NCBI RefSeq assembly: GCF_029867415.1
Contig: NC_081183.1
Coordinates: 140,453,951 to 140,517,950, forward strand
DNA length: 64,000 nt
DNA from: Vicia villosa
Taxonomy: Eukaryota > Streptophyta > Magnoliopsida > Fabales > Fabaceae
Direction: 5' to 3'
Positions 33,284-45,127 of this stretch are shown piece after piece. The first letter of the stretch is position 1. Each line of letters starts with the position of its first letter. Under the pieces are notes generated by a model, which was not told where the DNA came from, ran no database searches, and saw only the letters and a program-made list of their open reading frames with translations. Made by a program: the position numbers and the translations under genes.

Positions 33284-35087
33284 TAGGAATAATCTTATCC
33301 TTAGGTACCCACATCTTTTTGGGTCCTTTCTTGTTAGATTTTCTCAAGTTCTGATTGAACTTGGGTTTAACATTATAAGCAATAGGAGGAACAACATGAT
33401 AATTTTTAATGTGAGTTTCATGATATTTCCTAGGTTGTGTCACATGCTTTTTGGTGTGTGTTATGTGAAAACTTTGAGCATGTGAAGTGTGCCTAATATC
33501 ATGGGAGTGGCCATACTTGAACTGATCATACAATGGCTTGTATGTGATTTTCATTTCATCAACAGGTTCAAGTTTGTATGGGGTTTCACCCTCAAAACCA
33601 ATGCCTACTCTTTTGTTTCCAGACACAGCATATATCATAGAAGCTAGCTGACTTCTGCCAATACTTCTAGACAAGAACTTCCTGAAACTTAAATCATATT
33701 CTTTCAGAATATGGTTTAGACTGGGAATGGATTTTTCTGAATCAGAAGGGGATCCAACATTATTGGATAATTTTAAAAGTTTTTCTTTTAATTCAGAATT
33801 CTCCAACTCAAGCTTCTTTGTTTCAAATTCAAATAGCTTTTTCAGCTTTTTGTATTTGAGACTAATCTTAGACTTGAGTTCCAGAAGTTCAGTTAGACCG
33901 GAAACTAACTCATCTCTAGTAAGTTTAGAAAATACCTCTTCAGAATCTGATTCTGATGTAGATTCTGATCCATCATCTTCTGTCGCCATCAGCGCACAGT
34001 TGGCCTGCTCATCTTCTGAATCATCTTCTGACTCATCCCAGGTTGCCATAAGACTTTTCTTCTTATGAAACTTCTTCTTGGAATTTTCCTTCTGAAGATT
34101 TGGACATTCATTCTTGTAGTGTCCAGGCTCATTGCATTCATAGCACATGACCTTCTTCTTGTCAGATCTTCTGTCATCAGAAGATTCTCCACGTTCAAAT
34201 TTCTTTGAACTTCTGAAGCCTCTGAACTTCCTTTGCTTGGTCTTCCAGAGTTGATTTAGCCTTCTGGAGATCAGGGACAGTTCATCTTCTTCTTCAGATT
34301 CTGATTCTTCAGGATCTTCTTCTCTAGCCTGAAAAGCGTTAGTGCATTTCTTGATATTTGATTTTAATGCAATAGACTTACCTTTCTTTTGAGGCTCATT
34401 TGCGTCCAGCTCTATTTCATGACTCCTCAAGGCACTGATAAGCTCTTCCAGAGAAACTTCATTCAGATTCTTTGCAATCTTGAATGCAGTCACCATAGGA
34501 CCCCATCTTCTGGGTAAGCTTCTGATGATCTTCTTTACGTGATCAGCCTTGGTGTATCCCTTGTCAAGAACTCTCAATCCAGCAGTAAGAGTTTGAAATC
34601 TTGAAAACATCTTTTCAATGTCTTCATCATCCTCCATCTTGAAGGCTTCATACTTCTGGATTAAAGCTAGAGCTTTAGTCTCCTTGACTTGAGCATTTCC
34701 TTCATGAGTCATTTTCAAGGACTCATATATGTCATAGGCCGTTTCCCTGTTAGATATCTTCTCATACTCAGCATGAGAGATAGCATTCAGCAAAACAGTT
34801 CTGCATTTATGATGATTCCTGAAAAGCTTCTTTTGATCATCATTCATTTCTTGCCTTGACAGCTTTGCGCCACTGGCATTTACTGGATGTTTGTAACCAT
34901 CCATCAGAAGATCCCATAGATCACCATCTAGACCCAGAAAGTAACTTTCCAGTTTATCTTTCCAGTATTCAAAGTTTTCACCATCAAATACCGGCGGTCT
35001 AGTATAACCATTGTTACCGTTGTATTGCTCAACAGAGCCAGATGTAGATGCAGGTGTAGGTGTAGACTTTTCACTTTCATCAACCAT
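33168..35087 (-). CDS. gag: Sirevirus Gag (UBN2 domain and zinc knuckle)
   Basis: The 639-codon ORF has an N-terminal Ser/Thr-rich stretch, a DUF4219-like segment (FDGENFEYWKDKLESYF, about 34-50), a UBN2 Gag domain (about 60-230) and a CCHC knuckle CYECNEPGHYKNEC (315-328). Acidic Ser/Glu-rich spacers follow, then a probable coiled coil (about 385-445, repeated L/K/E heptads) and a basic C-terminus with a long His-rich stretch. Gag assembles the virus-like particle that packages the element's RNA. A long C-terminal extension is usual for Sirevirus Gag. The last 38 codons (about MVPGLWMLATHDRKKVYVP) overlap the protease start of pol in another frame. Confidence 0.93.
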   Translation of the reverse strand: MVDESEKSTPTPASTSGSVEQYNGNNGYTRPPVFDGENFEYWKDKLESYFLGLDGDLWDLLMDGYKHPVNASGAKLSRQEMNDDQKKLFRNHHKCRTVLLNAISHAEYEKISNRETAYDIYESLKMTHEGNAQVKETKALALIQKYEAFKMEDDEDIEKMFSRFQTLTAGLRVLDKGYTKADHVKKIIRSLPRRWGPMVTAFKIAKNLNEVSLEELISALRSHEIELDANEPQKKGKSIALKSNIKKCTNAFQAREEDPEESESEEEDELSLISRRLNQLWKTKQRKFRGFRSSKKFERGESSDDRRSDKKKVMCYECNEPGHYKNECPNLQKENSKKKFHKKKSLMATWDESEDDSEDEQANCALMATEDDGSESTSESDSEEVFSKLTRDELVSGLTELLELKSKISLKYKKLKKLFEFETKKLELENSELKEKLLKLSNNVGSPSDSEKSIPSLNHILKEYDLSFRKFLSRSIGRSQLASMIYAVSGNKRVGIGFEGETPYKLEPVDEMKITYKPLYDQFKYGHSHDIRHTSHAQSFHITHTKKHVTQPRKYHETHIKNYHVVPPIAYNVKPKFNQNLRKSNKKGPKKMWVPKDKIIPIADILDCKKDKAQHVMVPGLWMLATHDRKKVYVPRPGA

Positions 35088-35159
35088 CTTTTACTGAAGC
35101 GTTTTTCTCTTCCTGAATCTTTTCTAAACACGGTTAAGTGCTTGCACCTTAGAACCGGC

Positions 35160-35171
35160 GCTCTGATGCCA
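35160..35171 (-). other. Sirevirus primer binding site (tRNA-Met)
   Basis: The minus strand reads TGGCATCAGAGC directly after the 5' LTR, one mismatch from the usual TGGTATCAGAGC. Confidence 0.88.
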
Positions 35172-36384
35172 ATTGAAGGATAGAAAAACACTTAGAAAGG
35201 GGGGGTTTGAATAAGTGTAGCTTCAAAAACTTGACAGATAAAAATAAATTGCACAGTTATTTTTATCCTGGTTCGTTGTTAACTAAACTACTCCAGTCCA
35301 CCCCCGCAGAGATGATTTACCTCAACTGAGGATTTAATCCACTAATCGCACGGATTACAATGGTTCTCCACTTAGTCAGCAACTAAGTCTTCCAGAGTCT
35401 TCTGATCACACACTGATCACTCCAGGAACAACTGCTTAGATACCCTCTAAGACTTTTCTAGAGTCTACTGATCAACACGATCACTCTAGTTACAACTGCT
35501 TAGTTCACTCCTAAGACTTTCCTAGAGTATTCTGATCAACACGATCACTCTAGTTCCTTACAACTTAATGTAATCAATTCTAAGAGTTTACAAATGCTTC
35601 TTAAAAGCGATAATCACAACTGTGATATTTCTCTTAATCGTTTAAGCTTAATCTCACTAAAATATTACAACAGCAATGTAGTGAGCTTTGATGAAGATGA
35701 AGATTCTGAGTTTAGATTTGAACAGAGTTTCAGCAAGTTGATATTCACAGAATGGATGTAGAAATGGTTAACCTTGCTTCTCATCAGAACTTCATATTTA
35801 TAGGCGTTGGAGAAGATGATCGTTGAATGCATTTAATGCTTTGCGTGTTCCGTACAGCATCGCATTTAATGTTATACGCTTTTGTCAACTACCTCGAGCC
35901 TTGTTCACGCTGTGTCTACTGACGTAGCCTTTAATAGCTTTTAACGTTCCTTTTGTCAGTCAGCGTAGCTTGCCACTTGTACTTTCTTCTGATCTGATGT
36001 TTGTGAATATAACGTTTGAATATCATCAGAGTCAAACAGCTTGGTGCATAGCATCTTCTGATCTTCTGACCTTGAAGTGCTTCTGAGCGTGATACCATCT
36101 TCTGAGCTTCAGTGCTTCTGATCTCATGTTCTTCTGATGCTTCCATAGACCCATGTTCTGATTCTGCTTCGACCATCTTCTGATGTCTTGCCAGACCATG
36201 TTCTGATGTTGCATGCTGAACCATTTGAGACAAAGCTTCTGAGCGCTGAATTATGCGTACTCTTTATATATTTCCTGAAAGGGAAATTGCATTGGATTAG
36301 AGTACCATATTATCTTAAGCAAAATTCATATTATTGTTATCATCAAAACTAAGATAATTGATCAGAACAAATCTTGTTCTAACA
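35172..36384 (-). repeat. Sirevirus 5' LTR
   Basis: It is 1213 bp, the same length as the 3' LTR, with about two differences (for example near 35773 and 35820). It drives transcription leftwards through gag and pol. Confidence 0.92.
35795..35803 (-). promoter_or_regulatory. TATA box of the Sirevirus 5' LTR
   Basis: The minus strand reads CTATAAATA, followed by AGTTCTGATGAGAAG; transcription would start about 30 nt downstream, near 35765. Confidence 0.65.
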
Positions 36385-36390
36385 AAAGAG

Positions 36391-37365
36391 AGTGTCCTAA
36401 TTTTCCTAAAATGATTGTCTTGGCGATAACAATGTGAGCCCAGAGCGAGCACTCTCTGAGCGAATCATCCCTCGCTATGCGAGTGTAGCAGAACAACACA
36501 GCATGAAAGGAAGAACAACGAGAGATAATCAGGAACACTCCTCAACTTATCATCATGTTACACGCACGCCTACCATCATATATCATGGATTAACTACCAC
36601 AAGTGTGCAACACAACAAGAAATCATATATCAAACATCAAAATCACAAACATAGGAAAAATCCTAAAACCCTAACTCCCCAAATTCATGCAATTTTTCCT
36701 CAAGACTGCAATTATCTACGAACCCACCTTATGAGAGGAAAATGATGGTGAATTGAGATGAGATGAGATTATTCCTTTCTCCAAGCTCTTCTTCTTCTTC
36801 CATGAGTTTTTCTTCTTCTTCTTCTCCTATTCTCTTTTTTCTCTCTTCTTTCTTCTTTCTCTCTTTTTCTTGCTAACTTTCAAGAAAATGAAGAAAAGGA
36901 AAGTTGTTAGAAAATATGTAGAAAACTTGTTTGCCCTTTAGACGCAACAAGTTAGGAAATGTCCATTTTACCCTTGTCAAAACCTTCAAACCTCTAGAAT
37001 GCCACTCTTTAACATTACCAAAGTGTCCTCTCTTACTAACTAGTCTCATCTTAGCTCACTAATTACTCAATATGTCTCGAGTTACAAGGAATAGAGCATT
37101 TAAAAACGCAATTTATTTAAAATGATAAGGAATAGAGCATTTAAGAAAATATGAGATATTAAATAAAAACTATATTAGTATTGTATATGCTTATAGATTG
37201 ATGTTTTGTAAAAAAATATTTATGTGTGGAGTGCTTAATAAATTAATTTTATGTGAATTCAATTTCATAAAACCATGTTGAACGGTTATAGAGTTACAAT
37301 TATTTATTCAAACCAAAAATATAATTAATTAAAAATCTATATATCTATCTATCTATGTCTATCTA
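36391..37365. other. Unidentified repeat continuing from 26729-26789, then AT-rich DNA
   Basis: There is no gene. 36391-36500 is rich in GAGCGAGC/CTCGCTATGCGAG palindromic bits; 36780-36880 is a CT-rich tract (CTTCTTCTTC). From about 37080 the sequence is AT-rich and ends in an (ATCT)n microsatellite at 37334-37370. The 103-codon ORF at 36434-36745 has no recognisable content. It may be an LTR of an unknown gypsy family split by the Sirevirus. Confidence 0.4.
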
Positions 37366-37659
37366 TCTACTTAATATAAATCCAAGGTTGTCATGATGAC
37401 AACTTTGGACACAACCCTAAACCTAAATCATATGTGGCACTATATTAGAAACTTCAATCCAATGTGGCATCATATTAAAAATCTATTAAAATTTTGAATT
37501 TTTATCATTTTTTTAATTATAATAATAAAATGATTACATTTATCCAATCTAATATCCTAATTTAATTATAATAATAAAATAATAATTAATACTTCAAAAT
37601 AAAATATATTAATTTCTACATATTATTTTAATTTAATTATATATTATAACTTAATAAAA

Positions 37660-38800
37660 AGAATTGATTTGTTGATTACGTTTTTTAAAATAACTTTTAT
37701 AATGTTATATATTTTATGGTTAAATTTTTTTATTTTTAAAATTCACAATATATTATTTCCACATATCATTTTAATTTAATTATATAAAATATAAATATAT
37801 TAAATTATTATAATAAAATAGTCAAAAATTAAAACTATTCAAAAATATAAATACAATTATTTCTTAAAAGTAAAGGATATTAATTTCCATATATCATTTT
37901 AATTTAATTATAAAATATTAATATATTATAATTAATATTTTTTTCCTAAATATTTTATGGTTAGATTTATGATTTGTTTGTTACATTTTTTAAAATGACT
38001 TTTATAATGTTATATATTTTATCGATAAATTTTTTATTTTTAAAATTAAAAATAGAGTCAATGTTTATATTTTATTATTAATTATTTCTTTATACCTTAT
38101 ATTTTTACTACAAATTAAAAAAATGTCATAAAAAATAACTACACTTTAATAAATGGTTACATTTTGGAAAACTATATATTATAATAACAATTTTTATTCT
38201 TATTGCAATTACTAAATATTAAATTAATAATAATGATTATTATATTTCATAATGGCTATATTATATTAAATATAATGTTATATATTTATGGTTAATTTTT
38301 TTTATTTTTAAAATGAAAAAAAAATAAACGATTATATTTTATTAATAACTATTTCCATGGTTAAATTAATGATTTGTTTGTTATGTTTTTTAAAATGACT
38401 TTTATAATGTTATATATTTTATGGTTAAAATTTTTTATTTTAAAAATTAAAAATAGATTCAATGATTATATTTTCTTAATACCTATTTCTTTATACATTA
38501 TTATTTATTATAAATTAAAAAATTTCATAAATAATAATTACACTTTAATAAATAGTTATATTATAGAAAATTATATATTATAATAATTAATTTTCTGTTT
38601 GCAGTTAATTAATATTAAATTAGTAACAACTATGATTATATTTCATAATGATTATATTTCATAATCATTATATTATATTAAATATAATTATTAATATATT
38701 TCGGTTACTATTATAATAATAATTATGATTATATTTCATAATGATTATATTATATTAAATATAATTATTAATATATTTCGGTTACTATTATAATAATAAT
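37660..38800. repeat. Internal duplications of the Helitron-like element
   Basis: A block with TTTTTTAAAATGACTTTTATAA and ATGTTATATATTTTAT appears near 37680, 37985 and 38385 (spacing 300-400 bp). At 38620-38800 a unit of about 105 bp with TATTTCATAATGATTATAT and ATATTTCGGTTACTA is doubled. Confidence 0.7.
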
Positions 38801-38929
38801 TACTCTTATTATAGTTATTGAACATTAAATTAGTAACAAATTACTAACTAAGAAATAAACTCTACAGTTTAATATCTTATTCTATTATGAGTAAATTTCG
38901 GTTACCATAATGAGCATAATTACTGTTAT

Positions 38930-38933
<4 letters not shown>

Positions 38934-39012
<79 letters not shown>
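38934..39012. repeat. (TA)n microsatellite, about 79 bp
   Basis: Uninterrupted TA repeat ending exactly at the left edge of the inverted-repeat element at 39013. Confidence 0.97.
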
Positions 39013-39015
<3 letters not shown>

Positions 39016-39115
39016 GAGGGATCAAATTACACCAATGAGTTACACTAGTTATTACACTCATTTATAGCCTTTGATTTGTTTTAAATCCAATGGCTATTAA
39101 AAGGTAGCTTGATAA

Positions 39116-39272
39116 CCAATCGTTAGTTGGTCCAGTGGTGATTGGCGCTGGACTTGGTAGGGAGAACCACGGTTCGATCCCCCGCAACTGCGATCGGGAG
39201 GGGGATGGAACCACTTGATGCCAGAACTCGCCCCCGAACCGGACTAAACCGGTGGTTTAAAGCCAAAAAAAA
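39116..39272 (+). mobile_element. tRNA-derived SINE with 16-bp TSD
   Basis: Body of about 140 bp with a pol III A box (TTAGTTGGTCCAGTGGTGA, from 39123) and B box (GGTTCGATCC, 39171-39180), ending in an A tail (39264-39272). The TSD AAAGGTAGCTTGATAA flanks it at 39100-39115 and 39273-39288. The unoccupied site survives in the right arm of the inverted repeat at about 40651-40680. The tRNA-like head cannot fold as a full tRNA, so this is a SINE and not a tRNA gene. Confidence 0.93.
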
Positions 39273-40315
39273 AAAGGTAGCTTGATAAAATATTGACTTC
39301 TCTCACATAATTAAATAATTCCATATATAGATATTCTATGCAATCTATAATTAATAAAATATTAATTCACAAATATATTTCATACATTTACTTATATGTA
39401 CGGTATAATTAAAAGAATATCTATATATTAATAAAAAAATTATTTTTCTCAAGTGATTAATAAATTTCATCTAGTTAAAAAGAAATGCTTAAAAATATTT
39501 TTATTTTTAATAAAATATGATTCTAAATATTTTTTAATATAATCATGATTCTTAATAATAAAAAATAATTTTTTCTTATTTTTAAATAAATTTATTATAA
39601 TTTTTTTCTAATCACAATTAAATTATTTGCACGTGTTATTTTGATATTATTTTGTACTCATTGTTGTAAGTAGCCATTTGATTTGATAAAATTGTTACAT
39701 TTTTAAATAGATTACGCAGTACTAATAAAATAATATCAAAATAACGATTGCAAATAATTTAATTGTGATTAGAAGAAAATTATAATAAATAATTAATTTA
39801 AAATAATTTAATTGTGAATGGAATAAATTAAAATGTATATCTATATATTATATTTCTTTCTCTCAAGTCACTAATCAATTTCATATACTTAAAAAAATGT
39901 TTAAAAAATAATATTTTTGAATAAAACTTGATTCTAAATATTTTTAAGAAAAACATGATTCATAATTATTAAATATTTTCTTGTTAGTTTTAACAAATTT
40001 CATTTTGCATTTAAATAAAAAAAATTCTATTTACTAAAATTAAATTATGAGTTCCTAGTAATTAGACTCTATCATTTATTTTAAATAAATAGAATATAAT
40101 TTAATTTAATTGAAAAAAATTTATTTAAAAATAAGAAGAAATGATTTTTTATTAAGAATCATGATTATCTTAAAAAATATTTAGAATTATATTTTACTAA
40201 AAATAAAAATATTTTTAAACATTTCTTTTTAACTAGATGAAATTTATTAATCACTTGAGAAAAATAACTTTTTTATTAATATATAGATATTATTTTAATT
40301 ATACCGTACATATAA

Positions 40316-40570
<255 letters not shown>

Positions 40571-41680
40571 ATTTGTGAATTAATATTTTATTAATTATAG
40601 AGTGCATAGAATATCTATATATGGAATTATTTAATTATGTGAGAGAAGTCAATATTTTATCAAGCTACCTTTTAATAGCCATTGGATTTAAAACAAATCA
40701 AAGGCTATAAATGAGTGTAATAACTAGTGTAACTCATTGGTGTAATTTGATCTCTCCTCTTCTTTTTATATTCCTTGACTATTTTATCATTCAATATAAA
40801 TAATACAAATTAATAACTGTTTATAATTATCAAAATTATGAGTTACAATTTTTAATATGAGTTATTTTCTTATTAATTAATAATTATAATCATATATAAA
40901 TACATACTTTGGGTGTATAGATTTCACGTAGTTGTAGTATACAAGGTGGTTATAGGTCTTCATCTTTGGCTTGACTCCTAACACCTCTTATATGATAGTA
41001 TATACTTTTTTATTTTATATTATGATAGTATATACTTTTTTATTTTATATTAGATGTTGTATGATACATACTTTTGATTTTGATTTTGCATTGTAATTTT
41101 TATTTTATCGTGTATATTTGAAATGATATTTGACATATATCATTGTATCCACTAAGGTGATCAATGTATTATAATTTTTATTTTATCACCTATATTTGAA
41201 ATGATATTTGACATATCTCATTGTATCCTCTCAGGTGATTAAATCCAGCCAGTGTGGATTGAGTCTTCTCCAACCATCAAAGATTTAATTAATAAGAATT
41301 GGAAAGTCTGAATTGAGTTTGGGTCGCGGATTGAATAATTATGAGGAGTGTCCAACCGATTTTTTACCTTTCTTTATGATGTATTAGGGTTTTTTTATTT
41401 TTGGAAAGAAAGGATGTATTGGGGATTATCATTCTAAAGTTATTTATGTTTAGTTTCTCTCTGGTATAGATCTTATTTGTGTTTAACTTTTCTCTCAGCA
41501 GACGTTATGCCCCTTTCTAAAAAATATATATATAATTGATATTGATTTTTATATTGTAACTTCTTCAAATTTGTAAAATTCTACAGAAAAAATTTTTATT
41601 TTTATTTTTTTTAATAGCAATACATATAACTAAGTCCTCTACTCAACACCTTATAATGTCATTATATTTTTATTTAACTT

Positions 41681-41684
<4 letters not shown>

Positions 41685-41758
<74 letters not shown>
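41685..41758. repeat. (TA)n microsatellite, about 74 bp
   Basis: TA repeat inside the Helitron-like element, followed by TTTATATTTATATTTACA. Confidence 0.95.
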
Positions 41759-41770
<12 letters not shown>

Positions 41771-42276
41771 TTACAATTTTAAAATTCATTTCTATTTTTT
41801 TTGAATTATTATTTTATTATCATACTAAAAATTGTCTTTTTGATAGAAAAAAAATATAATACATGTATCAATTGATCTATTAAACATAACCACCCAATAT
41901 ATTTATATATATAAAATAAAACTTTTACAATTGCAATTATGTTTGTTTTAATGCATTAAACAATACTATAAATATTTCTTTATTCTCATTGTTTTAATTA
42001 TTATTTATGACAATATCAATTTACAATTAATGATTAAATATCGCATAGTAAAATATGACACTCTTTTATTGACTATTGATTTTATTATAATCTTTAAAAA
42101 ATTCTTAGTCTTTTAATACCTAAAATATATTATTAGAGATTTTCATATTTTTAAAATTTTGTTTATATTTTATATAATTTTAAAACATGTTTAAGCCTAT
42201 GTTATAATTTATATGTATAAATTATTAAAGTAAAAATTCTAATCAAACACGTGCAACGCACGGGCCATAAATCTAG

Positions 42277-43070
42277 TATATTATGAATCTTAATAACTCT
42301 AGCTATAACTATATTAAAACCCTAATCAACATAATTACTGTAGTTGCTTCAATACTGAGTCACGTCACTATTTTTTCGTTTAATTCATAATTATTTAATA
42401 TTATATTGCACTATAAAATTTTCAAATATTTTTTCATTCTAACAAAATCAAATATTATAGTATTTTTTTTATCAAATATTTTTCACTTTAAATGTCATGA
42501 TTTGACTACACATATACTCATTCTCATTCTTCACAAGTTATCAAATTAAAAGTTTCAGCTCTCTCTTATAAAATTTCTATTTTATTTTCTCTCTTTTATT
42601 CTCTCTTCTTCTTTTTCTTTTCTTTTTTCCTTCAACTTCATATTTTCTCTTCTCGTAATCTCTATGGTTTATGTATCTTAACTTCATTAACTTCATCGAG
42701 ATTAAAGTTCCATCAAATTCATATTATATTTTTTTCTTTGTTCATTTTTTTTAGTTAGGTCAATATTTTCTAAGTATTGTTCTTCATATTCTATTGTTAA
42801 TTTAGAAAGAAAAAAAAACATTTTTTGGATAATATTGTTTAAAAAAATATAACACAAAGCAAGTAAGATTCTTGCATATTTTTCATTTTGTTTTATCAGT
42901 ATTTTGTATATTTTTCACTATTTTGAATCACAAGTATTATTTTATTAGAGAATAGATCTAGATCTTGCAAGCCATCTCTTTCTTTCTACTATTTTCTTTT
43001 ATGTATGTGTGTTCTCAAGAATATTGATATTAACAATTTCGTCTTTTATTCTTAATATTTATTTGGATTA
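42277..43070. other. AT-rich intergenic DNA, no gene seen
   Basis: It includes a CT-rich tract (about 42560-42660) like a plant 5' leader and several poly-A/T runs. A similar CT-rich stretch follows at 44215-44340. No coding signal on either strand. Confidence 0.5.
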
Positions 43071-43227
43071 AAAGTAGTTTACCCCCTGTAATATGAGTGT
43101 GTTTTGGTTTACCCTCTACTGTTGTCAAAGGCAGGTTTTGACAACGGTTTTTTTGAAAAAACCGTTGCGAAAAGGTAGGGAGGGGGATAAGCAAAATTCG
43201 CTAACATTACAGGGGGGTGAACTACTA
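43071..43227. mobile_element. PIF/Harbinger-like MITE, 157 bp
   Basis: Inverted ends AAAGTAGTTTACCCCCTGTAAT and TAGTAGTTCACCCCCCTGTA (read inwards), flanked by TTA on both sides. A 3-bp TTA TSD suits Harbinger MITEs. The centre has a second inverted pair (GACAACGGTTTTTT against AAAAAACCGTTGC). Confidence 0.72.
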
Positions 43228-43308
43228 TTAACCCTATTTATTTTATTTTATTTTTAAAAAATATAAACAATGAACAACAATACACATATTGATATTTTTT
43301 CAGGAATA

Positions 43309-44195
43309 ATTTTTTTTGTAAGTAAGATATATTGATAGGAGAACTAAGGATTCTCAATCCCGATTACAAAAAAACGAGGCAAACCTCGACAAACAAGAAA
43401 AATTACAATACAATTGAAACTTAAGATAAATAAAACAAAGGGTTTTTGCTAAACTCATAAAAGTTACAATTGAGATGTGTATTTTTTCTGATGAATGACC
43501 ATCTTCAGACCAAAGCCTTTATATTCCACACTACGTCAAAAATATTCCATTCATCCTTCTTAAAAATAATGTCATTTCTAAGAATCCATAAGTTCCAACA
43601 TATAGTCACCCAAATAACACTCTCCTTGCCATCTTTCACTTTGCTAAGCCTACAAAAAACACTCCACTTCAAAAAATCTCCTTGAAATAATTAGACATAA
43701 AATCATCCAAACCAATCCAATTGGCCACCTCCCTCCAAATCAAAACCAAAACACAATACGACAAAAAAGAGTGTTCCAAATATTCGCTAACATTTCTCTA
43801 AAAGATGTAAAGGCGATCATTCAAAGGTAAAGGAATACCTCTAATAAGAAGTAAATCTCTTGTTGAAGTCTATTGATGAAACACCTCCAACCAAATGCAT
43901 TGATCGTCCTTAGCAGCAACGGACATCACTGCAACCGAAGGGAGATTGAACCCTCCCTAAAGCCAATCGTCCCCGATCCAACCTCTCATGTAAGCTACGA
44001 AAACGTCCTTCAACTCGGATAAAGAGTAGAGAAGAGGAAATCTCTCTTTTAAGAAAGTATCCTCCACCCAAATAGATTGTCAAAAATAAGTTGAGAAACC
44101 ATCACAGATACGAAATCTACATTTATTCACAAACAAACTCTTCAAATAATACTTATCAAGACAGGAAAAATTTCTCCACCAAGTGGAAATCTCTC
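43309..44195 (-). pseudogene. 5'-truncated L1-type LINE, 3' end only
   Basis: The minus strand carries a decayed zf-RVT region and LINE tail: RGIPLPLNDRLYIF, HSFLSYCV, NWIGLDDFM and LFGWLYVGTYGF-like pieces with several stops. It ends in an A tail (T run at 43310-43317). A perfect 13-bp TSD TTTTTCAGGAATA flanks it (43296-43308 and 44196-44208), which fixes both ends. Only the last 0.9 kb was inserted, as usual for LINEs. Non-functional. Confidence 0.85.
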
Positions 44196-44486
44196 TTTTT
44201 CAGGAATATTTTTTATTTGATTTTTTCTTCTTCTGTATCACAAAAATCAATATTTTGCTTCTTTATTTCTTCTTTTTTTCGTTCACCTTTCCTTTTATTC
44301 TTTCGTCTTTCCTTTTATTTTTATTTTCTTTTTAGATCTAAAATTAAATGTTTTATTAATCATTTTTTAATTTTGTGATGTATCTTTTTAAAATATGTGT
44401 GTTTATATTAATCTTATAACATATTTTTGTATGGTTTATGCGGTAGGTTGAATGCATGAGTTCTTGTTAGAATGGTGTAAGTTTTA

Positions 44487-45107
44487 TTTTTTTTGTAGGG
44501 GAGGGGGCCTAAACCCGAAGAAAAAAAAAGAAACTACAACACAATACTTCTAGAGAGGAAGTTCCCTCTAACATCTAAATTCACTATATATCTAATAAAA
44601 CCAGGACAACTATCTCTAAAAGCCATAAACTATCCACTCATAGCGCCATATTTAGCTAAAGCATCCGCACAAATGTTTGCCTATCTAAAAATATGATTCA
44701 CTTTCACTTCTTCAAAAGCCTCCAATCTCTTCAAGATTTGATTCACTAGGGAGACACTGTCCATATCGTTTGTTATCCCTTATCTTTAACATTCTAATGA
44801 GTGATGTGGAATTCATGTTTAGCTCCACTTTAGAGATGCCCAACTCTAAGGAACGAAAGATACCTTAAAAAATGCCTCATAGCTTTGCTTTAGTAACACT
44901 GCATATACCTAAAAAATTGAATAAACCGCCCTTACATTCACCACTTGAATCTTTAATTATATCTCCACAACTAGAAATACTACCATTTATGCATGCTCCA
45001 TCCAAGCTCAGCTAAATCCAACCTCTCTCTGGGGGTTCCCAACTCACCATGATCGTAGATTTCTCCTTTTTTGCCATAATACATCTATTCGGCATGCTCT
45101 TGTTATA
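44487..45107 (-). pseudogene. LINE remnant, RNase H domain and 3' end
   Basis: The minus strand has a decayed RNase H-like domain: LDGACINGSISSCGDIIKDS and KVELNMNSTSLI-like pieces, then sequence resembling the NHIFR-AN-CADALAKYG motif of plant LINE RNase H, with many stops. An A tail appears as a T run at 44487-44494. No TSD was found, so the right limit is uncertain. Confidence 0.65.
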
Positions 45108-45120
45108 CACTACAAGAAAA
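45108..45120 (+). repeat. CACTA-type terminus
   Basis: CACTACAAGAAAA is the typical end of a CACTA (EnSpm) transposon. No matching TTTTCTTGTAGTG end was found in the window, so it is a lone end of a broken element or a coincidence. Confidence 0.45.
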
Positions 45121-45127
45121 GCATGTT

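Larger units (their letters stand above)
26796..36384 (-). mobile_element. Ty1/copia retrotransposon, Sirevirus (SIRE/Maximus) type, apparently complete
   Basis: This 9589-bp element on the minus strand has two 1213-bp LTRs, a TSD of 5-6 bp (AAAGAG at 26790-26795 and 36385-36390), a primer site, open gag and pol ORFs without internal stops, and repeated polypurine tracts before the 3' LTR. Multiplied polypurine tracts are a known Sirevirus trait. The LTRs differ at about two positions by eye, so insertion was very recent. Between pol and the 3' LTR (28009-30148) are about 2.1 kb with TCAGAAG-rich tandem repeats and no env-like ORF. It looks autonomous. Confidence 0.93.

Noticed and set aside
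36434..36745. 103-codon ORF as a gene
   Set aside because: Composition is His/Thr/Arg-rich without domain. It lies in an unidentified repeat split by the Sirevirus.
39116..39272. A tRNA gene
   Set aside because: A and B boxes are present, but there is no acceptor stem, and it has a long tail, poly-A and a 16-bp TSD: a SINE.
45108..45120. A complete CACTA transposon
   Set aside because: Only one 13-base end was found, with no partner end, TSD or transposase, so only a lone terminus is reported.
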